Assembly (NCBI RefSeq): GCF_052119425.1
Contig: NZ_JBQKFH010000004.1
Coordinates: 1-64,000 of the forward strand
Direction: 5' to 3'
Length of the DNA stretch: 64,000 nucleotides
Source: Enterococcus_E cecorum_C
Lineage (GTDB): Bacteria > Bacillota > Bacilli > Lactobacillales > Enterococcaceae
Shown here: piece by piece, positions 42,356 to 49,560 of the stretch
Position numbering within the stretch: the first letter of the stretch is position 1
How the letters are laid out: each line of letters opens with the position of its first letter
Notes under the pieces: generated by a model
Database searches by the model: none
What the model saw: the letters and a program-made list of their open reading frames with translations, nothing else
Told to the model about the DNA's origin: nothing
Made by a program: the position numbers and the translations under genes

Positions 42356-43063
42356 TTATATCCTTAATTCTTGTTGTAAAGCTGTTAATAGTTCAGCTAA
42401 ATGGCTAACTTCTTGATACTTAAAAGTTTCATGATTGGCTGGCTTTTGGCGCTGGCGATGATTGAACCAATACACTGGCCAGTTTACCTGATTCGCCCCG
42501 ACAACATCATTTTCAAACGAATCTCCAACATAGATGGCTTGATCCAACTGATGTGCTTTTTGGTAATATTCAAAAATTTCACGTTGAGGCTTCATTAAAT
42601 CGACTTCTCCTGAGATTAACCAATTCTTTTCAGGAATATACTGAGCTAACTGAAGACTATGGAGTTTTTTCCGTTGCAAATCACCCGGTCCATTGGTAAT
42701 CACCCCTAAAAAGATGCCTTGTTCTTGACACTTTTTAAAAAATGCCGCATAGCCCTCCAACAACGTTAAATGTCCCTGATAATACGCATAAGTATCCTGA
42801 AACGACATTGCCAAATCTTCCGTTACCTCATAACCAAAAGCTTTGGCCGCCTCGATAATACGGATTTTTTGCACTTCTTTTATATCGATTTGTCCTAACT
42901 GCTGCTTTTCAAACAAAGAATCACTGATTGCACGGCTCTTTAAATAAAATTGATTAACCGAAACCGTAGCCGCCATCTGTGGTAAATGCTTTTGATAAGC
43001 CTGATTAAACGGCTGCATTGGGTCATATAAAGTATCATCTAAATCAAAAATGATGGCTCGCAC
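42356..43063 (-). CDS. HAD-superfamily hydrolase (subfamily IA)
   Basis: A 235-residue HAD phosphatase with a helical cap. Motif I is FDLDDTLYDP near residues 6-15, motif II is GVITNGPGDLQRK near 121, the Lys of motif III is in LMKPQREIF near 156, and motif IV is YVGDSFENDVVGA near 174. The pattern resembles the YjjG/YfnB group, which dephosphorylate nucleotides or small phosphate esters; the substrate is not known. GAGGAGGG abuts the ATG at 43069, so the GTG at 43063 is the better placed start (7-8 bases). Either start gives the same domain. Confidence 0.87.
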   Translation of the reverse strand: MRAIIFDLDDTLYDPMQPFNQAYQKHLPQMAATVSVNQFYLKSRAISDSLFEKQQLGQIDIKEVQKIRIIEAAKAFGYEVTEDLAMSFQDTYAYYQGHLTLLEGYAAFFKKCQEQGIFLGVITNGPGDLQRKKLHSLQLAQYIPEKNWLISGEVDLMKPQREIFEYYQKAHQLDQAIYVGDSFENDVVGANQVNWPVYWFNHRQRQKPANHETFKYQEVSHLAELLTALQQELRI

Positions 43064-43200
43064 CTTCATCCCTCCTCGTAAATTATTTTAACATTATTAC
43101 GATTAAATGAAAATGTAGTAGATATTCAGTTTCCAACTTGCTTTTAAAAATTACTTGTTATATGGTAGAGATAAATGTTATGAAAAAATAGGAGAAATTT

Positions 43201-43770
43201 ATGATTCGCAAACTAACAAGAGAAGAGATTATTGATACGTATAACCAACACTTAGTCACTGATTTTCCAGAAGATGAAGTCAAGCCTTTAGCGATTATTT
43301 TGGATTTTTATGACCACCATCGCTATGAATGCTACGGACTATTTCAAGAAGATAAAATGCTTGCTTATGCCTATTTTGCGGACTTTAAGGCTGAAAATAT
43401 CGACGCCTACTTGCTAGATTACTATGCTGTCGTTAAAACTGCGCGTAACCAAGGAATTGGCAGTCAATTACTCAATGAACTATTGCCAACTCTAGAAAAG
43501 CATCGTTGTATTTTAATTGAAATCGAATCACTCAATACCGCTAATAACCAAGAAGAAGCAACTCTGCGTAAACGTCGACGCGATTTCTATCTACGTAACC
43601 AAGTACAGCTTTCCCAAGTAGTAGCCCAAGCTTTTGACGTAGAATACCAAATTATGTACTATGCTAAAGAAGTATTAGAGGATGCCTTTATTCATCAACA
43701 AGTCCAATTGGTATATCAAGAATTATTCGCATCCTTTACACCACGTCCATTTGAAGTCTATCCAGTATAA
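43201..43770 (+). CDS. GNAT family N-acetyltransferase
   Basis: A 189-residue acetyltransferase. The acetyl-CoA loop is RNQGIGSQLL near residues 82-91, preceded by the beta-4 strand AYLLDYYAVVKTA and followed by the beta-5 strand CILIEIES near 101. The C-terminal 60 residues, with VEYQIMYYAKE, are longer than a minimal GNAT domain. The acceptor is unknown; small amines and protein N-termini are typical for the family. AGGAGAAA lies about 5 bases upstream. Single-gene unit. Confidence 0.85.
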   Translation: MIRKLTREEIIDTYNQHLVTDFPEDEVKPLAIILDFYDHHRYECYGLFQEDKMLAYAYFADFKAENIDAYLLDYYAVVKTARNQGIGSQLLNELLPTLEKHRCILIEIESLNTANNQEEATLRKRRRDFYLRNQVQLSQVVAQAFDVEYQIMYYAKEVLEDAFIHQQVQLVYQELFASFTPRPFEVYPV

Positions 43771-43772
43771 TC

Positions 43773-43814
43773 AAAAGTCCTGAATCGCAGTATACACAAC
43801 GGTTCAGGACTTTT
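43773..43814. terminator. Bidirectional terminator
   Basis: AAAAGTCCTGAA (43773-43784) and TTCAGGACTTTT (43803-43814) pair perfectly and serve the convergent GNAT and MazG-like genes. Confidence 0.88.
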
Positions 43815-44150
43815 TTACAATTCAGTATATTTTTTATTCGAGCCACGTGCCTTTTCAATGGGATATTTCTGGGCATTTTTAGCTAATTTTTCTTCAATGA
43901 TTTGCCCCACATCAAACTGCAAATTATCCGCCATCATTAGAGAATAGATTAAGACATCTGCTAGCTCTTCTTTTAAGCGTTCTTGCTTGGTTTGGACCAC
44001 CTTCGTACTATCTTGCCATTGGAATAGCTCGAGTAATTCATTCGCCTCCAATGAAATCGAAATCGCTAAGTCTTTTTCATTATGATATTGCCGCCAATCA
44101 CGCGCATCACGAAACTGATTGACTTTTGCAACTAATTCTTCTATTTCCAT
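43815..44150 (-). CDS. MazG-like nucleotide pyrophosphohydrolase
   Basis: A 111-residue all-helical enzyme of the MazG/RS21-C6 type. The metal-binding pattern is present: EANELLELFQW near residues 35-45 (ExxE) and KEELADVLIYSLMMAD near 62-77 (ExxD). These proteins remove pyrophosphate from non-canonical or damaged nucleoside triphosphates. The ATG at 44150 is chosen with AGGTGA about 5 bases upstream; the preceding TTG is less likely. Single-gene unit, divergent from the YczE-type gene at 44.2 kb. Confidence 0.88.
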   Translation of the reverse strand: MEIEELVAKVNQFRDARDWRQYHNEKDLAISISLEANELLELFQWQDSTKVVQTKQERLKEELADVLIYSLMMADNLQFDVGQIIEEKLAKNAQKYPIEKARGSNKKYTEL

Positions 44151-44239
44151 CAAATCACCTCGTCTTTTAGTCTACGCACATCGCTTTCAAATAATACAAA
44201 TTTTGTTATAATGATAAAAAACAGAAAGGAAGTTAGACC

Positions 44240-44866
44240 ATGAAAGCTGTCATAAAAAGTTCTCTCATTCTACCGGCTGTCTTTGTTTGTGGCTTAGGGG
44301 TTGCGCTTTTTGTCCGCGCAAATTTAGGATCAGATCCGGTCACTATGCTCGAAATCGCCTTAGCTCAAATCACTACTTTAAGTCTAGGTCAGGCAGCTTT
44401 ATATTTTGAGGGATTCATCTTCCTACTCTTTTTCTTTCTCAATCGAAAACTGATTCATGTCGGTTCATTTCTTTTTTCTTTTGGTATCGGACCAGCCATT
44501 GATTTATCAGAAAAGTGGTTAACCTATTTTTTAGGCACACCACAAGGATTATCCTGGCAAATCTTTTATCTCATCAGTGGGACGTTTTTTATTTGTTGGT
44601 CGTTGGCTTTTTACATTCCGCTCAATTATGGCTACCAAACTTCCGATATTTTGACCTTATCAGTTAGCGAGTGGTTTCATTTAAGCTATGGATGGTCGCT
44701 TACACTCGTTTATGGTGCTTTATTTATCTTGGCGCTTTTACTAGGTGGCCCCTTAGGCATCGGTACTGTCATCGCCACATTTTCCTATGGGCCAATCATT
44801 GAATGGATGATGAAAACTTTTTCCTTCAATGCTGCTACCCTTTATCAAAAGCTAACCAAAAATTAA
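44240..44866 (+). CDS. YczE-type integral membrane protein
   Basis: A 208-residue membrane protein with about five hydrophobic segments, of the YczE/YyaS/YitT group. The halves show the typical Gly/small patterns: CGLGVALFVRANLGSDPVTM near 17-36 and WSLAFYIPLNYGYQTSDILTL near 119-139, each placing a charged or polar residue after a Gly-rich turn. No substrate is known for the group. AGAAAGGAAG is about 7 bases upstream. It is a second family member in the window besides the one at 9.8 kb. Confidence 0.75.
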   Translation: MKAVIKSSLILPAVFVCGLGVALFVRANLGSDPVTMLEIALAQITTLSLGQAALYFEGFIFLLFFFLNRKLIHVGSFLFSFGIGPAIDLSEKWLTYFLGTPQGLSWQIFYLISGTFFICWSLAFYIPLNYGYQTSDILTLSVSEWFHLSYGWSLTLVYGALFILALLLGGPLGIGTVIATFSYGPIIEWMMKTFSFNAATLYQKLTKN

Positions 44867-44881
44867 AACGCGCCGTCTCAG

Positions 44882-45493
44882 TTATTCTACAGGTACTAAA
44901 TTTCCTTGACCTTGCGCATAAAGCACACCATCATGAATCGTGCCATTATCAACGGCGATATCATAAGCCATGTAAGGACTGCCCTCGACAAAGCCAATCA
45001 CATGCCAATACGTCTTGCCATCGCTACCGACTAACACTTGATGCGTATCCTCAATATCAAAATGCATATTGCTAGGTGAAAGTCCCGTCCGATCATAGTA
45101 ACTTTGCGCCACGGCAATTGCTTCTTGGGCAGTAAATTTTGGTGTAGCACTTGGCGTTGGCGTACTTGGCATTGCTTGATTATTTTGGTTGGAATCATTT
45201 TGGCCTTGATTGACAGTCGTTGTGCTCGAAGTCGTAGTCGTTTGATTATTAGTAGGCGTATCTACCGTTGACTGAGGTTGTGCTTCTTTTACGATATCTG
45301 GAGTAGTCTCACTCGTTTTCTTCGTCTTTGGCTTTTGATTCTTTTTGACTTTGCTAACATGCGTGGATGTCGGCGTTGTTTGCTCTGCCTTTTTTTCAGG
45401 AGAGGTCATCACAAACAGACCAATTACCGGTACAAGAATAATTAAAGCAATTAGCACACTCACAAGTCCGATAAACCGTTTATTTTTCTTCAT
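44882..45493 (-). CDS. Membrane-anchored extracellular protein with Thr/Gln-rich linker
   Basis: A 203-residue protein. A basic start and one strong helix (residues about 8-30) anchor it; no signal peptidase or lipobox Cys follows, so it stays in the membrane with the rest outside. Residues 33-120 are low-complexity, rich in Thr, Ser, Gln, Asn, Lys and Pro. The C-terminal 80 residues (FTAQEAIAVAQSYYDRTG, YWHVIGFVEGSPYMAYDIAVDNGTI) look like a small PepSY-like alpha/beta domain; that label is tentative. GAAGTGGTG lies about 6 bases upstream. It is convergent to the YczE-type gene with only 15 bp between them. Confidence 0.7.
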   Translation of the reverse strand: MKKNKRFIGLVSVLIALIILVPVIGLFVMTSPEKKAEQTTPTSTHVSKVKKNQKPKTKKTSETTPDIVKEAQPQSTVDTPTNNQTTTTSSTTTVNQGQNDSNQNNQAMPSTPTPSATPKFTAQEAIAVAQSYYDRTGLSPSNMHFDIEDTHQVLVGSDGKTYWHVIGFVEGSPYMAYDIAVDNGTIHDGVLYAQGQGNLVPVE

Positions 45494-45815
45494 TGTAACA
45501 CCACTTCTCTGTCTTTTTTCCTATTATACCAAAAAGAAACAGGCAAGCAAACGTATCCCAAACATTAAATTTGTGAAAACTTTATTCAAACAGTCGTCCA
45601 ATCTGTACTTCAAACACCAAATATAAATAACCAACACACTTCACAACTCAAAAACTTTAAGCGTAATCATTTGTTGAGAATATAATAAATAACTCCTATA
45701 TACAGCAAACATAAATAACTTATATCACAAGCATAACTGTTGTAGTTCATTTGTGCTCTGTGCTATACTCAAAAACGATTAAACAACAAAATCATACAAT
45801 TTAGGAGTGAATCAA
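45494..45815. other. Intergenic region upstream of bioY
   Basis: About 320 bp, AT-rich. A likely bioY promoter is TTGTAG (45740-45745), 18-base spacer, TATACT (45764-45769). I looked for a BirA-type palindrome and did not find one. No gene seen. Confidence 0.55.
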
Positions 45816-46361
45816 ATGAAAAGTCCAAATCGCACTTTTTATCTAGCTTTTTCTGCAATATTATTAGCCTTATTAATTATCTGCGCGCAAATCGTCTTGC
45901 CATTACCGATGATTCCTTTAACCTTGCAACCATTAGGCGTGGGTATGATTGGCACCTTATTACCTTTACCTTGGGCCGGGGCAACCATTTTAGCTTACTT
46001 AGCCTTAGGAGCACTAGGTTTACCAGTATTCGCTGGGGCTCATGGTGGAATCGCTGCCTTCTTAACGCCAAGTGGTGGCTACCTTCCATCCTTTTTCGTT
46101 TACGCTGTACTAGCCGCTCTTTTCTTGCGTAATCGTCAAAAAACTTGGATCAATATCTTTGTAGCCAATGTCTGTGCCGCGATGATTTATTTAGTGCTTG
46201 GTTCATTATGGCTATGCTTACCATTCATTGCTGGCATGAGCGTCAAAGCTGCCTTAATTGCCGGGACCTTACCGTTTGCTTTACCAGTTATTGGCGAAAT
46301 TGCCGTTTATACCACCATTGCTACGGCTTTACACAAAGTCATGGCCAGACGTTTACGATAA
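45816..46361 (+). CDS. bioY: Biotin transporter BioY (ECF S component)
   Basis: A 181-residue membrane protein with six hydrophobic segments, the S component that captures biotin for an ECF transporter. Family landmarks: LPLPMIPLTLQPLGVGMIGTLL near 27-48 (the PxTLQ motif), YLALGALGLPVFAGAHGG near 62-79 and LTPSGGYLPSFFV near 84-96. The energising EcfA1A2T proteins are not in the window. The ATG at 45816 has TAGGAG about 8 bases upstream; a GTG nine bases earlier lies inside that site. Single-gene unit with its own terminator. Confidence 0.93.
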   Translation: MKSPNRTFYLAFSAILLALLIICAQIVLPLPMIPLTLQPLGVGMIGTLLPLPWAGATILAYLALGALGLPVFAGAHGGIAAFLTPSGGYLPSFFVYAVLAALFLRNRQKTWINIFVANVCAAMIYLVLGSLWLCLPFIAGMSVKAALIAGTLPFALPVIGEIAVYTTIATALHKVMARRLR

Positions 46362-46367
46362 ACATAC

Positions 46368-46401
46368 AAATGCCGATGAGAAGAAATTCCCATCGGCATT
46401 T
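46368..46401 (+). terminator. Intrinsic terminator of bioY
   Basis: AAATGCCGATG (46368-46378) and CATCGGCATTT (46391-46401) pair perfectly and a TT follows within an A/T-rich tail. Confidence 0.85.
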
Positions 46402-46577
46402 TTAAAAAGTAGTAAAGAAATAACCGTCTCGCATGAAGCTCGCCTTGCGCTCAAAAGTTCAACAAACCTCTGCTTGAGATTGTTTCTTATGTATTTATTA
46501 TAGCTTATTGCGTGTTTTTTCACAAGCGTTTTCATCTTATCCCGTTGACATACTCACTAAAAACGCTACGTACTCTA

Positions 46578-46615
46578 AAAAGCTAGACCCCTAAACAAAT
46601 ACGAGTCTAGCTTTT
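46578..46615 (-). terminator. Terminator of the sigma/anti-sigma operon
   Basis: AAAAGCTAGAC (46578-46588) and GTCTAGCTTTT (46605-46615) form an 11-bp stem; the T-rich arm ends the minus-strand transcript just past the anti-sigma gene. Confidence 0.82.
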
Positions 46616-46618
46616 GGT

Positions 46619-47800
46619 TTACATATTTTGATTGTATAATTCAATCTTTTCAATCTTGGCAAAACAGTCTGGATATTTTTTGAGAATATTTTGCAACGAA
46701 GCTACTGTAGTCACCGCATACACACTGCTAATCTTAAAATTATCTTTATTTTGCAGTTCTTTTTGATAAGCTTTGATTTCTTTATTCAAATATTCATAAT
46801 GGAAGAGTTTTTGAAAATGCGCTTGATTATCTAACATGAATTGCAACAAGGATTGAAAACGATCATACTGGAAATTTTCCGGATATTGATTACTTGTTTG
46901 AATTCCCATAAACAGATAAGGATATTTTTGATTCAGTTTTTCTAAATATTTTTTGTCCCTTTCTTCGGCAGTTAACGTATAGGGCACGGTGCCAATATCG
47001 CGAAATCCTAGCAGTCCAGTCTTATCATTTGGTGGTTGAACGCCATACCAATAAATATGTGTGTATTCTTCTTCCTCAATTTTTTGCACTTGTTCTAAAG
47101 TCACACTTGGTTTAAAAGTAAGTGAGGCATAAATTTGGCTATATGGCGGCAAAGTAGCCAATTGTTTAAGCATGCTTTCTCTGAGATTCTCAAACGTTTG
47201 ATACTCAAATGTTTCACTCGGCTTAGTTGAAAATCGTAACAACGCAGAAGACGTCCTTATAGCATAGTTATTATTAACCACTTCGCCTTTTCTGATTTCC
47301 ATTTTAGTGGGAAGCGGATAATCAAAGCTTGTTTCGCCGCGCTTCCCTAATGTGGTTTCAACATCATAATTGCCATAACCGAGTTCATTAATTTTAATGT
47401 CATTGATACTAATAAAAGGGTTCTGCAACTCATAGGCAACCATGAAAGATAAAGAGAATGGCGCAACTTTATCGCCATCTTTAGCAGTCGGATTATAGTA
47501 AAACTGATCGACAATTTTTGGTAAAGCGAAATAGCCGATTCCTGTTAACACTAATAAAATACCAATCGTTGCCAAAAGTGTTTTAAACCAATTTTTCTTG
47601 ATTTGTCGATTGATTTTTTGCTTAAACTGTTGATCTTCCACACTTAAATCTAGTTTTTCCCATTCCGCTTGTTCCTCTTCTAAGGCTAAATCCTGTAATT
47701 CCTGAAATTCAGCTAGGCGTTCTTTGATATAGGCAATTTCTTCTGGTGTGGCTTGGTTTTGACGGTATTTTGCTAATAATTCTAATAATTTAGTACTCAT
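46619..47800 (-). CDS. Anti-sigma factor with sigma-regulator N and C domains
   Basis: A 393-residue single-pass membrane protein. The cytoplasmic N-terminal 70 residues are helical and acidic (LLELLAKYRQNQATPEEIAYI) and should bind the sigma factor. One helix at about 75-92 (LLATIGILLVLTGIGYFAL) crosses the membrane. The outside part, about 300 residues, is of the sigma-regulator N/C type, with ELQNPFISINDIKINELGYGNYDVE near 130 and IYWYGVQPP near 248. Its start overlaps the sigma-factor gene by 11 bp, the usual arrangement for a coupled sigma/anti-sigma pair. The extracellular signal is unknown. Confidence 0.82.
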   Translation of the reverse strand: MSTKLLELLAKYRQNQATPEEIAYIKERLAEFQELQDLALEEEQAEWEKLDLSVEDQQFKQKINRQIKKNWFKTLLATIGILLVLTGIGYFALPKIVDQFYYNPTAKDGDKVAPFSLSFMVAYELQNPFISINDIKINELGYGNYDVETTLGKRGETSFDYPLPTKMEIRKGEVVNNNYAIRTSSALLRFSTKPSETFEYQTFENLRESMLKQLATLPPYSQIYASLTFKPSVTLEQVQKIEEEEYTHIYWYGVQPPNDKTGLLGFRDIGTVPYTLTAEERDKKYLEKLNQKYPYLFMGIQTSNQYPENFQYDRFQSLLQFMLDNQAHFQKLFHYEYLNKEIKAYQKELQNKDNFKISSVYAVTTVASLQNILKKYPDCFAKIEKIELYNQNM

Positions 47801-48275
47801 CTTGTAACACCTCTTTTAATTTTTTGCGTGCACGATGTAAGTAAACACGCACCTGATTGACGGTCAACTGAAAATACTGGGCTAACTCAGTCGTAGAACA
47901 ATCCGCAAAATAAAACAACAATACCAACTCTTGATAAGGCATCGGCAAGGATAAGATAGCGAAATACAATTGCCTATTTCGTTCTTTTTGCAAGATTTGT
48001 GATTCGAAACTTTCCGTAAAAGTAAGCTGTTGGCTCGCTAAATCCACTGACTGTCGGTATTGTTTTTTCCGATATTGATCAATAAAACTTGTCTTAACTA
48101 CACGTAATAACCAAAACTTCAACTGATCAGGGGCATGCGTTTGACAAAGGAGCTTATAATAGGCCTCGCTAACTAACTGTTCTGCTTTTCTTTCATCTTT
48201 TGTCAGTGACAGCGCATACAAATACAAAGAGGGCGAAAACGCAAGATAACTTTCTTCAACTATTTTTCTATCCAT
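47790..48275 (-). CDS. ECF-type RNA polymerase sigma factor
   Basis: A 161-residue extracytoplasmic-function sigma factor. Region 2 spans about 5-75 (LYLYALSLTKDERKAEQLVSEAYYKLL, then FWLLRVVKTSFIDQYRKKQ). Region 4 spans about 98-155 with AILSLPMPYQELVLLFYFADCSTTELAQYF and the recognition helix VNQVRVYLHRARKKLKE. The ATG at 48275 is used because GGAGG lies 9 bases upstream; longer versions start before or inside that site. Just upstream is TGTAAT-N16-CGTCTC, an ECF-type promoter, so the operon is likely self-activated. Its anti-sigma partner follows with an 11-bp overlap. Confidence 0.9.
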   Translation of the reverse strand: MDRKIVEESYLAFSPSLYLYALSLTKDERKAEQLVSEAYYKLLCQTHAPDQLKFWLLRVVKTSFIDQYRKKQYRQSVDLASQQLTFTESFESQILQKERNRQLYFAILSLPMPYQELVLLFYFADCSTTELAQYFQLTVNQVRVYLHRARKKLKEVLQDEY

Positions 48276-48299
48276 AGTCATCGCCCTCCTTTCACTTAA

Positions 48300-48327
48300 G
48301 AGACGTTTGAAAGTCAAAAACATTACA
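48300..48327 (-). promoter_or_regulatory. ECF-type autoregulated promoter
   Basis: On the minus strand TGTAAT (48322-48327), 16-base spacer, CGTCTC (48300-48305). This fits the TGAAAC-N16-CGTC pattern of Bacillus ECF sigma factors. The leader to the start codon would be only about 20 bases. Confidence 0.65.
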
Positions 48328-48381
48328 AGATTTTATGTATTTATTTTAACAAAATATCAAAAACGATACTATGGCAAAAAA

Positions 48382-48408
48382 GACACCTGCCTAGTTTAGA
48401 CAGATGCC
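48382..48408 (-). terminator. Terminator of the glycosyltransferase gene
   Basis: GACACCTGCCTA (48382-48393) pairs with TAGACAGATGC (48397-48407) through two G-U pairs on the minus-strand RNA, followed by TTTTTTGCC. Confidence 0.72.
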
Positions 48409-48414
48409 CCCTTG

Positions 48415-49425
48415 TTAATTAAAACCGTATAATTTATGCACTAAGCGATAAAAACCGATCACAATCATGCGGCCAGACTTACCTGGTAAATGCACACCAA
48501 AACCAAAGAAGCCACGACGCAACTTGCGATAAAGCTTCACATCTTGCTTGCGGATATATTGCCATAATTCGCGTTTCTTAGCCAAACTTTCTCTACTGCC
48601 TTCTTTAATCAATAATACCGACGAAATCATCGTAATAATCTCAGCATACTTAAACATATAGGCTTGCAAATTCTTATCAGTCGTTGGATGTTGCGCCAAA
48701 AAGGCAATTATCCGGCGATTAATATACAGTTGTTGGTCAATACGCTTGATCATCACTTGCTCATTGACAGACTGATCCTCGCGTCCAATATAATAGCGAT
48801 AAAAATCAACATCTAAATAATACATCTTCTTCACAGCGGGTAGTGGCTCAAAAACATACAAATTATCCACATAAAAAGTATGCTTAGGTAAGACTAAATG
48901 CTGCGATAACAATAATTGCCGACGATAGATTACCGAATGCATCAATAAATACTTACCTACTGGAAAACGCTTGGTCGCCTCCCAGCTAAATACTTGATTC
49001 GTTGGTAAAAAGGACGTATATTCGATGACTTTCTTGCGTTTGGCCCCTTGTTTTTCATAGACGTAATTACTAATCAATAAATCAATCGGCTCAGCAAAAC
49101 TAGCTAAACAGTCTAAAATCTTTTCATACGCGTCCGGATCTACCCAATCATCGCTATCCACGACTTTCACATACTCACCCGTCGCATACTTGATGCCCGT
49201 ATTGACTGCCTCGCCATGCCCACCATTTTCCTGATGAATCGCGCGCACAATCTCTGGGTATTGCGCTTGATAGTCCTCCGCAATCTTGCCGGTGTTATCT
49301 TTTGACCCATCATTGACGATTAAAATTTCAACCCGACTGCCCCCAATAAGCAAAGATTCCACACAACGCTTTAAATAATCCTGGGAATTATAACTGGGGA
49401 CGATAATACTCAATACTTTTTTCAT
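48415..49425 (-). CDS. Family 2 glycosyltransferase
   Basis: A 336-residue GT2 enzyme. The GT-A fold is clear: LSIIVPSYNSQDYLKRCVES near residues 4-23, LIVNDGSKDNTGKI near 34-47 (NDGS), NGGHGEAVNTGIKYATG near 68-84 and the metal-binding YVKVVDSDDWVD near 87-98. The remaining 230 residues are basic and contain no transmembrane helix. It probably transfers a sugar to a wall, capsule or lipid acceptor from the cytoplasmic face; the acceptor is unknown. The ATG at 49425 has GGAAAG about 8 bases upstream. Single-gene unit between terminators. Confidence 0.88.
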   Translation of the reverse strand: MKKVLSIIVPSYNSQDYLKRCVESLLIGGSRVEILIVNDGSKDNTGKIAEDYQAQYPEIVRAIHQENGGHGEAVNTGIKYATGEYVKVVDSDDWVDPDAYEKILDCLASFAEPIDLLISNYVYEKQGAKRKKVIEYTSFLPTNQVFSWEATKRFPVGKYLLMHSVIYRRQLLLSQHLVLPKHTFYVDNLYVFEPLPAVKKMYYLDVDFYRYYIGREDQSVNEQVMIKRIDQQLYINRRIIAFLAQHPTTDKNLQAYMFKYAEIITMISSVLLIKEGSRESLAKKRELWQYIRKQDVKLYRKLRRGFFGFGVHLPGKSGRMIVIGFYRLVHKLYGFN

Positions 49426-49522
49426 TTTCAAATCTTTCCATTAAATTATCTAACTTTTGTTGCTAAGCTTATGATAAAGAAAATACCAACGTTTTGCAAG
49501 GGAATTCCTTTATACCACACAA

Positions 49523-49552
49523 AAAGAAGGGCAGCTCATCCACCCTTCCTTT
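49523..49552 (-). terminator. Terminator of dxs
   Basis: AAAGAAGGG (49523-49531) pairs with CCCTTCCTTT (49543-49552), followed on the minus strand by TTTGTGTGG. Confidence 0.72.
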
Positions 49553-49560
49553 GTCATCGA

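Noticed and set aside
45660..45815. Possible BirA operator or biotin-linked riboswitch before bioY
   Set aside because: No GTTAAC-type palindrome and no conserved leader structure were seen.
46353..46535. A 60-codon minus-strand frame between bioY and the anti-sigma gene
   Set aside because: It runs through the bioY terminator hairpin and has no ribosome binding site.
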